Source: an uncultured Blautia sp.
GTDB lineage: Bacteria; Bacillota; Clostridia; Lachnospirales; Lachnospiraceae
Reading direction: 5' to 3'
Assembly: GCA_934358405.1 (NCBI GenBank)
Contig: CAKRKL010000024.1
Span: forward strand, 1-21,069
Length of the DNA: 21,069 nucleotides
Shown: positions 15,392 to 21,069 of the stretch, piece after piece
Layout of the letters: every line of letters starts with the position of its first letter
Numbering within the stretch: position 1 is the stretch's first letter
The notes under the pieces: generated by a model
Told to the model about the DNA's origin: nothing
The model's database searches: none
What the model saw: the letters and a program-made list of their open reading frames with translations, nothing else
Translations under genes and position numbers: made by a program

Positions 15392-17935
15392 ATGGAACAA
15401 TACAATGTCACCGGCATGAGCTGTGCGGCCTGCAGTGCCCGTGTGGAAAAAGCAGTCAGCAAGGTTCCGGGGGTTACAGCCTGCTCAGTGAGCCTGCTTA
15501 CCAATTCCATGGGCGTTGAAGGCACTGCCACAGCCTCAGCCATTATTTCAGCTGTAGAGCAAGCCGGGTATGGCTGCTCTTCTAAGAGTCCATCCGGTCA
15601 GAAGGAATCTGTCTCTGAGGCAGAAAAAGCCCTGGAGGATCACGAAACCCCGATTCTGAAGAAGCGCCTTATCGCATCTGTAGGCTTTCTTCTGGTGCTG
15701 ATGTACTTCTCCATGGGACACATGATGTGGGGCTGGCCGCTGCCTGCATGGTTTGACGGCAACCACGTGGCCATGGGACTTGTTCAGCTGCTTCTGGCCG
15801 GAATCATCATGGTAATCAATCAGAAGTTTTTCATCAACGGCTTCAGGAGCCTATGGCACCGCTCTCCTAACATGGACACCCTGGTAGCCCTTGGCTCCAT
15901 GGCATCCTTTGTGTGGAGCGTCTATGCACTGTTTGCCATGACCCGTGCACAGGTAGACGGTAATTCTGAGCTTGTAATGCACTACATGATGGAGTTTTAC
16001 TTTGAATCCGCTGCCATGATCCTGACCCTGATCACAGTGGGAAAAATGCTGGAAGCCCGCTCCAAGGGCAAGACAACCGACGCCCTGAAGGGTCTGATGA
16101 AGCTTGCTCCAAAGACTGCTACAGTCATCCGAAACGGTGCGGAAGCCACGGTTCCCATTGATCAGGTGGTAAAAGGCGATGTGTTCGTTGTACGTCCCGG
16201 CGAAAGCATTCCCGTTGACGGCGTGATCCTGGAAGGCTCCAGTGCGGTAAACGAGGCCGCCCTTACAGGAGAAAGCATCCCGGTAGATAAAGCAGCAGGA
16301 GACCATGTTTCTGCTGCCACTGTAAACCAGTCCGGTTTCATCAAATGTAAAGCAACCCGCGTAGGGGAAGATACTACCCTCTCCCAGATCATCAAAATGG
16401 TCAGCGACGCAGCTGCCACCAAGGCTCCTATTGCCAAGATCGCAGACCGGGTTTCCGGTGTTTTCGTACCTGCTGTTATCACCATTTCCATTATCACCAC
16501 CATTATCTGGCTGCTTACCGGACATGAATTTGGCTACGCTCTTGCAAGAGGAATCTCCGTGCTTGTGATCAGCTGCCCCTGTGCCCTTGGCCTTGCCACC
16601 CCGGTTGCCATTATGGTAGGTAACGGAATGGGTGCCAAAAACGGCATTCTTTTCAAAACCGCTGTTTCTCTTGAGGAAGCAGGAAAGATCCAGATCGTTG
16701 CCCTTGACAAGACAGGAACCATTACAAGCGGACAGCCTGAGGTGACGGACATTCTTCCTGCAGAAGGCATCACCGAGAAGGAGCTTCTCACCCTTGCCTA
16801 TGCTCTTGAGAAAAAAAGCGAGCATCCTCTTGCAAAAGCCGTTCTTGAAAAAGCCTTTGCACTTGGCCTTACTGCCCCGGAGGTTACAGATTTCCAGGCC
16901 CTTACCGGAAACGGACTTTCTGCCGCACTTGGTTCTGATAAGCTAATCGGCGGAAGCATGAAATACATCAGCACACTGGTTCCAGTCTCCAAAGCTTTTA
17001 TGTCCCAGGCAGAAAAGCTTGCTGAGGCGGGCAAAACTCCCCTGCTTTTTGCCCGTAATAGCCAGCTTCTTGGAATCATTGCTGTAGCAGACGTAATCAA
17101 GCCAGACAGTCCACAGGCTGTAAAAGAGCTTCAGAGCATGGGGATTCATGTGGTTATGCTTACCGGAGACAATGAGCGCACTGCCAGGGCGATCGGTGCA
17201 CAGGCAGGGGTAGATCAGGTAATCGCAGGAGTTCTTCCTGATGGAAAAGAAAGCGTGATCCGCTCCCTGAAGGAAAAAGGCAAGGTTGCCATGGTTGGGG
17301 ACGGAATCAATGACGCTCCGGCACTTACCCGTGCTGACATTGGCATTGCCATCGGTGCAGGTACCGATGTGGCTATTGATGCAGCGGATGTGGTTCTTAT
17401 GAAGAGCCAGCTTTCCGACGTGCCCGCAGCCATCCGTCTCAGCCGTGCCACCCTTCGGAATATCCATGAAAACCTTTTCTGGGCATTCTTCTACAACGTA
17501 ATCGGCATTCCGCTGGCAGCCGGCGTATGGATCCCCATCTTCGGATGGACCCTGAACCCTATGTTCGGTGCCGCTGCCATGAGCCTTTCCAGCTTCTGCG
17601 TGGTAACCAATGCCCTGAGACTGAATCTGTTTAAGGTTCATAATGCAAGCAGCAATATTAATAATCCTACTGTAAGCAACACTATTAATAATACAAGTAA
17701 AAAGGAGAACACTACTATGATCAAGGTAACAGTTAACGTAACAGGAATGATGTGCGGACATTGCGAGGCACACGTAAACAAAGCCGTTGAGGCTGCATTT
17801 GGCGTACAGAATGTTGTTTCCTCCCATGAGGCAGGAACCACAACCTTCACAGCACCGGAAAAAGTAGATGAAGCTAAGCTTCGCCAGGTAATCACAGATG
17901 CAGGATATGAAGTAACCGGAATTACACAGGAGTAA
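15392..17935 (+). CDS. copA: Cu(+)-exporting P1B-type ATPase fused to a C-terminal CopZ-like domain
   Basis: An 847-aa membrane pump that expels Cu(I) using ATP. Order: N-terminal heavy-metal-associated domain with GMSCAAC (8-14); eight transmembrane helices; TGES actuator motif; metal-site CPC (395-397) in [12 protein letters not shown]; phosphorylated D439 in [17 protein letters not shown] hinge (636-643). The pump core ends near 743. A 30-residue Asn/Ser/Thr-rich linker and a second metal domain with GMMCGHC (785-791) follow. CopA pumps normally end soon after the last helix, so this tail is an in-frame fusion to a CopZ chaperone. The ATG at 15392 is chosen over 15365 because AAGGAGG lies 9 bases upstream and [11 protein letters not shown] is the natural domain start. 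It is co-transcribed with csoR (126-base gap). Confidence 0.96.
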   Translation: MEQYNVTGMSCAACSARVEKAVSKVPGVTACSVSLLTNSMGVEGTATASAIISAVEQAGYGCSSKSPSGQKESVSEAEKALEDHETPILKKRLIASVGFLLVLMYFSMGHMMWGWPLPAWFDGNHVAMGLVQLLLAGIIMVINQKFFINGFRSLWHRSPNMDTLVALGSMASFVWSVYALFAMTRAQVDGNSELVMHYMMEFYFESAAMILTLITVGKMLEARSKGKTTDALKGLMKLAPKTATVIRNGAEATVPIDQVVKGDVFVVRPGESIPVDGVILEGSSAVNEAALTGESIPVDKAAGDHVSAATVNQSGFIKCKATRVGEDTTLSQIIKMVSDAAATKAPIAKIADRVSGVFVPAVITISIITTIIWLLTGHEFGYALARGISVLVISCPCALGLATPVAIMVGNGMGAKNGILFKTAVSLEEAGKIQIVALDKTGTITSGQPEVTDILPAEGITEKELLTLAYALEKKSEHPLAKAVLEKAFALGLTAPEVTDFQALTGNGLSAALGSDKLIGGSMKYISTLVPVSKAFMSQAEKLAEAGKTPLLFARNSQLLGIIAVADVIKPDSPQAVKELQSMGIHVVMLTGDNERTARAIGAQAGVDQVIAGVLPDGKESVIRSLKEKGKVAMVGDGINDAPALTRADIGIAIGAGTDVAIDAADVVLMKSQLSDVPAAIRLSRATLRNIHENLFWAFFYNVIGIPLAAGVWIPIFGWTLNPMFGAAAMSLSSFCVVTNALRLNLFKVHNASSNINNPTVSNTINNTSKKENTTMIKVTVNVTGMMCGHCEAHVNKAVEAAFGVQNVVSSHEAGTTTFTAPEKVDEAKLRQVITDAGYEVTGITQE
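17717..17935 (+). CDS. copZ: Internal in-frame start for a free CopZ-like copper chaperone
   Basis: Within copA, in the same frame, an ATG at 17717 is preceded by AAAAAGGAG with an 8-base gap, as good a ribosome binding site as any in the window. Translation from it would yield a 72-aa single heavy-metal-associated domain ([20 protein letters not shown]...), with Cu(I) ligands C13 and C16, the size and shape of stand-alone CopZ. The preceding linker is AT-rich with ATTAATAAT twice, like former intergenic DNA. The gene would thus make both a fusion pump and a free cytosolic chaperone. Dual production is inference; the motif and frame are seen. Confidence 0.65.
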   Translation: MIKVTVNVTGMMCGHCEAHVNKAVEAAFGVQNVVSSHEAGTTTFTAPEKVDEAKLRQVITDAGYEVTGITQE

Positions 17936-17964
17936 GCTTCCCCTTTCTTTTTTGAACTGCAGCA

Positions 17965-18005
17965 CTCTCCCGGGAAATATCTGTTTCCCGGGAGAGCTTT
18001 TATTT
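17965..18005 (+). terminator. Terminator of the csoR-copA operon
   Basis: A perfect 13-bp stem, CTCTCCCGGGAAA (17965-17977) with TTTCCCGGGAGAG (17984-17996), 6-base loop, followed by CTTTTATTT. It lies 30 bases after the copA stop. Confidence 0.93.
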
Positions 18006-18119
18006 GCCTGTACATCTTGCAGAAAGCCTTTCTCAAACACACTTTAATGTTCTTTTTTTCATATTTCTCATCAATTTTCCCGGAACAATGTTATTTTTTC
18101 ACGAATCTTAAACCATGGA

Positions 18120-18148
18120 TTGAAATTCCTGTTTTTTTTCAGTATAAT
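18120..18148 (+). promoter_or_regulatory. pgi promoter
   Basis: TTGAAA (18120-18125) and a perfect TATAAT (18143-18148) with a 17-base spacer that contains a T8 tract. The 5' leader is about 70 bases long and holds a small hairpin, GAGAC (18183-18187) with GTCTC (18194-18198), ahead of the AAAGGAGG ribosome binding site. Confidence 0.85.
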
Positions 18149-18223
18149 AAAGCCGATATGGGTTTCGCCACGAGACTCTGACGAGACGATTTTGTCTCAA
18201 CCATTTAAAGGAGGAATTATATT

Positions 18224-19807
18224 ATGGCAACATGGAAAAATCTTGACACACTGGCTTCTTTTGACAAGCTTTGCAGTCTTAAGAATCATGTGGACATTGC
18301 AGCTGCTCTGTCCGGTGAAGAGGGTGGCAAGCGTGTAGCTGATTATAGTACACCAATGGCAGCTGGGCTGAATTACAACTATGCAGCCAAGGAAGTAGAC
18401 GAGACTGTTTTATCCGCTCTTGCACAGCTTGCTGACGAGGCACAGCTGATTGACAAATTTGAGGAATTATATAACGGAGCTGTGATCAATACAGGTGAGA
18501 ACCGTATGGTCCTTCATCACCTGGCACGCAGACAGCTGGGCAATCCGGTTGTTGTAGACGGTGTAGACAAGCGTGAATTCTACGTTGCACAGCAGAAGAA
18601 GGCTGCTGATTTTGCAAACAAGGTTCATGCCGGCGAGATCACAAACGAAGCTGGGGAGAAGTTCACCACTGTTGTTCAGATCGGTATCGGCGGAAGTGAC
18701 CTTGGTCCTCGTGCTCTTTACATTGCACTTGAGAACTGGGCTAAGGCAAACAACACATTCAAGATGGAAGCCAGATTCATCAGCAACGTAGATCCTGATG
18801 ATGCAGCTGCTGTTCTTGCTTCTGTTGACCTTGCACATTCCTTATTTATCGTTGTATCCAAATCCGGTACAACTCTTGAGACTCTGACTAACGAAGCATT
18901 TGTTAAGGATGCCCTGACTAAGGCAGGTCTGAATCCTTCCAAGCATATGCTTGCAGTTACAAGCGAGACCTCTCCTCTTGCAAAGAGTGAGGATTACCTT
19001 ACCGCAATCTTTATGGATGATTACATCGGCGGACGTTACTCTTCTGTTTCAGCCGTAGGCGGTGCAATCCTTTCCCTTGCATTCGGACCGGAGGTATTTG
19101 CACAGCTTCTGGACGGTGCTGCTGCTGAGGATCAGCTTGCAACTAACCGCGACCTTATGAAGAACCCGGATATGCTGGACGCTCTGATCGGCATCTACGA
19201 GAGAAATGTTCAGGGATATCCTTCCACAGCTGTTCTTCCATATTCACAGGCATTAAGCCGTTTCCCTGCACATCTTCAGCAGTGTGATATGGAGTCCAAT
19301 GGTAAAACCGTAAACCGCTTCAGTGAGCCGGTAAGCTATGTAACCGGTCCGGTTATCTTCGGTGAGCCAGGAACCAACGGACAGCATTCCTTCTATCAGC
19401 TGCTCCACCAGGGCTCTGATATCATTCCGCTTCAGTTCATCGGCTTTAAGAAGAGCCAGCTTGGAGTAGATGTTGACATTGAGAACAGCACCAGCCAGCA
19501 GAAGCTTTGCGCCAATGTTGCAGCTCAGATCATTGCATTTGCCTGCGGCAAGGAGGATGAGAACCTGAATAAGAACTTCAAGGGCAAACGTCCATCCAGC
19601 ATTATCATCGGTGATGAGCTTACACCGGCTTCCCTTGGTGCTCTTCTTGCTCACTTTGAGAATAAGATCATGTTCCAGGGCTTTGTATGGAACCTGAACA
19701 GCTTTGACCAGGAGGGTGTTCAGCTTGGTAAGGTTCTCGCTAAGCGTGTCCTTGCACACGATACAGATGGTGCCCTTAAGGTATTCAGCGATCTGTTGAA
19801 TATTTAA
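18224..19807 (+). CDS. pgi: Glucose-6-phosphate isomerase
   Basis: A 527-aa cytosolic enzyme that interconverts glucose-6-phosphate and fructose-6-phosphate in glycolysis and gluconeogenesis. Sugar-phosphate binding segments are clear: IGIGGSDLGPRA (153-164) and VSKSGTTLETLT (211-222), with the HQGSD and QEGVQLGK blocks towards the C-terminus. It is longer than the compact (about 450-aa) Pgi of many Firmicutes, and closer in size to the long form. It is a single-gene unit: own promoter, strong AAAGGAGG site and its own terminator. Codon choice shows the strong bias typical of a highly expressed gene (preference for CTT/CTG Leu, AAG Lys, GGT/GGC Gly). Confidence 0.95.
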   Translation: MATWKNLDTLASFDKLCSLKNHVDIAAALSGEEGGKRVADYSTPMAAGLNYNYAAKEVDETVLSALAQLADEAQLIDKFEELYNGAVINTGENRMVLHHLARRQLGNPVVVDGVDKREFYVAQQKKAADFANKVHAGEITNEAGEKFTTVVQIGIGGSDLGPRALYIALENWAKANNTFKMEARFISNVDPDDAAAVLASVDLAHSLFIVVSKSGTTLETLTNEAFVKDALTKAGLNPSKHMLAVTSETSPLAKSEDYLTAIFMDDYIGGRYSSVSAVGGAILSLAFGPEVFAQLLDGAAAEDQLATNRDLMKNPDMLDALIGIYERNVQGYPSTAVLPYSQALSRFPAHLQQCDMESNGKTVNRFSEPVSYVTGPVIFGEPGTNGQHSFYQLLHQGSDIIPLQFIGFKKSQLGVDVDIENSTSQQKLCANVAAQIIAFACGKEDENLNKNFKGKRPSSIIIGDELTPASLGALLAHFENKIMFQGFVWNLNSFDQEGVQLGKVLAKRVLAHDTDGALKVFSDLLNI

Positions 19808-19849
19808 TAGTCACAGAGCTATGGCAATTTGAGTTTTTGGAAATGACAA

Positions 19850-19892
19850 GAAAAGGATTGATCAGTTTTTTGACTGACCAATCCTTTTTTTT
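19850..19892. terminator. Terminator between pgi and eutJ, probably bidirectional
   Basis: AAAAGGATTG pairs with CAATCCTTTTTTTT, with an inner CAGT/ACTG stem around a T-rich loop. It has a long T-run on the plus strand (after pgi) and a short one (TTTTCTT) on the minus strand (after eutJ). Confidence 0.88.
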
Positions 19893-19911
19893 ACAAGAGC
19901 CTGCTGTTCTT

Positions 19912-20760
19912 TTATATTTTGTTGTCTTTTTTCGGAGATAGCTTAGGCAGCTCACAGCAATAGGCAATTCCAAGAGGCGTAACAAGAAGTGGATGCACCG
20001 GCTGATAAACGGGAAGCTTCAGATGCTTCTCAAATACGGATGTAAATTCCCGGAACATGGAAGAGCCGCCTACAACGTAAATAGCCGGAACCTCATATCC
20101 TTTGAGGAATTTTTCTGTGATCAAAGCCATCTTCTCCACCGTAGCTTTAATTACAGGAAAAATTTCATCCTGCTTATCTGGCTGTCTTTTTAGCAGCTCC
20201 GCTTCTTCATAGGGAATACGATAATGTCCCGCAACCGTCATCGTCATATGGGTTCCACCAGTGGCCTCATCATCTGTGTAGATGACTTTCCCATCCTTCA
20301 GAATGCTGATTCCTGTTGTACCGCCGCCAACGTCCACAACCGCTCCGTCACGAATCTTAAGTACAGCCGCTGCGGCACTTGGTTCATCTACAATATTAGT
20401 CACCTCAAAGCCGGCACCCTCCAGCACATAGCCTATGCTCTTAACGCTCCCCTCTGATACACCGGGAGGAATTGCGGCAGCTGCATAAGTAAGCTCTGTG
20501 CCAAGCCGCTCTTCCAGTGTCTCCTTCAGCCTGGTTACCAGCTGTACACATTCATAATAGTTTACGATCACTCCGTCCTGAATGGCATGGGAGGGTGCAG
20601 AAATTCCGGCTATCGGGCGGTTTGAAGTATCTACAACAGCCAGAACTGTATTGGCAGTTCCAAGGTCCACACCAACCTTTAATCTTCCTTTGAAATTTTT
20701 ACACTCACCTGTTTCCACAAGTTCTGCAAAATTTGAAAGTGTTCTGTTTTTTAAATCCAT
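19912..20760 (-). CDS. eutJ: EutJ-type actin/Hsp70-fold ATPase of ethanolamine utilisation
   Basis: A 282-aa ASKHA-fold protein of the EutJ family, thought to be a chaperone-like factor for enzymes of ethanolamine microcompartments. The ATP-binding pieces are in order: phosphate-1 loop VGVDLGTANTVLAVVD (29-44), phosphate-2 loop VVDVGGGTTGIS (141-152) and adenosine motif YVVGGSSMF (228-236). The N-terminal stretch before the first motif (about 27 residues) is typical of EutJ and not of DnaK, and the substrate-binding domain of DnaK is absent. GGAG lies 7 bases before the ATG. No other eut gene is in the window; it may be the last gene of an operon upstream (beyond 21069) or an isolated copy. 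Confidence 0.92.
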   Translation of the reverse strand: MDLKNRTLSNFAELVETGECKNFKGRLKVGVDLGTANTVLAVVDTSNRPIAGISAPSHAIQDGVIVNYYECVQLVTRLKETLEERLGTELTYAAAAIPPGVSEGSVKSIGYVLEGAGFEVTNIVDEPSAAAAVLKIRDGAVVDVGGGTTGISILKDGKVIYTDDEATGGTHMTMTVAGHYRIPYEEAELLKRQPDKQDEIFPVIKATVEKMALITEKFLKGYEVPAIYVVGGSSMFREFTSVFEKHLKLPVYQPVHPLLVTPLGIAYCCELPKLSPKKDNKI

Positions 20761-20789
20761 TTTCCAGCTCCGTTTTTCTTATTTATTCT

Positions 20790-20994
20790 ATGATACCAGT
20801 GTCAAAAGGTCAAAAAGCCTTTCGTGCTTGCACGATAAGGCGTTTGAACTTGGGACACGCCAAATATGAGAAAGTAGCGATTTACGTAGTAAATCAGCGG
20901 ATTTCGAATATTTGGAGGATTGCGGGAGCAGCGTAGCTGCGTAGCAATCCGGGGATCAAATGAGTGTCAAAAGACCTTTTGACACTCATATCAT
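20790..20994 (+). repeat. 205-bp structured repeat with inverted ends (full-length copy)
   Basis: The ends ATGATACCAGTGTCAAAA (20790-20807) and TTTTGACACTCATATCAT (20977-20994) are imperfect inverted copies. Inside are tandem hairpins: 20817-20841 (GCCTT/AAGGC plus CGTGC/GCACG); an 8-bp CCAAATAT (20860-20867)/ATATTTGG (20908-20915) stem enclosing GATTTAC-gta-GTAAATC (20879-20895); 20917-20950 (the nested hairpin also seen at 15274); and a perfect 13-bp stem at 20961-20988. No coding potential. The ends match the minimal copy at 14340-14379. It resembles a non-autonomous mobile element or REP/BIME-like repeat and starts 29 bases upstream of eutJ. Confidence 0.8.
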
Positions 20995-21069
20995 TCTACT
21001 TATGATTGTAAAAGAATACAGGGGAAAATGCAATAAAAACATACCCGTTTGTTTAACAATAAAAATCCT
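20995..21069. other. AT-rich window end, no feature recognised
   Basis: Seventy-five AT-rich bases after the repeat. I see no convincing promoter for eutJ, no ORF and no terminator. Confidence 0.4.

Noticed and set aside
15851..16825. 324-codon open frame on the minus strand inside copA (and a 365-codon one at 16943-18040)
   Set aside because: Antisense to a fully conserved CopA; the proteins are rich in Cys/His/Gly without domains, lack ribosome binding sites, and the second one runs through the copA terminator.
20790..20994. Intrinsic terminator reading for the 13-bp stem at 20961-20988
   Set aside because: The stem is followed by TATCATTC with no U-tract, and its arms are part of the larger repeat shared with 14340-14379.

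Overview
The window looks like chromosomal DNA from a low-to-moderate GC anaerobic Firmicute, most likely a gut clostridium of the Lachnospiraceae type. This rests on strong AGGAGG-type ribosome binding sites, canonical TTGACA-17-TATAAT promoters, intrinsic terminators with long T-runs, and the gene content: a fructose PTS with its own HPr and Enzyme I, CsoR/CopA, an exported CbiK behind a cobalamin riboswitch, and EutJ. The family assignment is inference; nothing here fixes a species. I see no insertion sequence, prophage, CRISPR array, tRNA or rRNA.

Layout. (1) 218-5952, minus strand: a fructose operon in the order fruK, fruA (EIIABC), ptsH (HPr), ptsI (Enzyme I), DeoR-family regulator. Its main promoter lies at 5998-6026, with a 9-bp inverted operator pair around the -35 box. 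A second good promoter lies inside the operon, ahead of HPr. (2) 6314-10030, minus: a very large fused ABC transporter (ATPase plus FtsX/MacB-type permease, about 1240 aa) with an enormous extracytoplasmic insert. (3) 10098-12235, plus: a two-gene operon of a flavodoxin-fold FMN protein and an AGCS-family Na+/alanine symporter, closed by a bidirectional terminator. (4) 14588-12276, minus: cobalamin riboswitch, terminator, exported sirohydrochlorin cobaltochelatase (CbiK) and a second small secreted protein. (5) 14754-18005, plus: copper-response operon csoR-copA with two CsoR-like operators; a CopZ-type metallochaperone is fused in frame to the C-terminus of CopA and keeps its own ribosome binding site. 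(6) 18120-19807, plus: pgi. (7) 19912-20760, minus: eutJ, with a 205-bp structured repeat just upstream.

How they fit together: fructose enters as fructose-1-phosphate (FruA, fed by Enzyme I and HPr), is converted by FruK to fructose-1,6-bisphosphate and joins glycolysis, where Pgi also acts. The HPr has Ala instead of Ser at position 46, so it looks able to carry phosphate but not to take part in HPr-kinase/CcpA signalling. The B12 riboswitch controls a pair of secreted proteins rather than a cytoplasmic biosynthetic operon.

The most unusual signals are: the riboswitch-controlled secreted CbiK plus small secreted partner; a family of structured repeats (a 205-bp full copy at 20790, a 40-bp minimal copy inside the riboswitch leader, and a related hairpin with a compensatory base change between csoR and copA); a phased array of 9-bp direct repeats at exactly 11-bp spacing upstream of the riboswitch; the CopA-CopZ fusion with an internal start; and the Ser46-less HPr.
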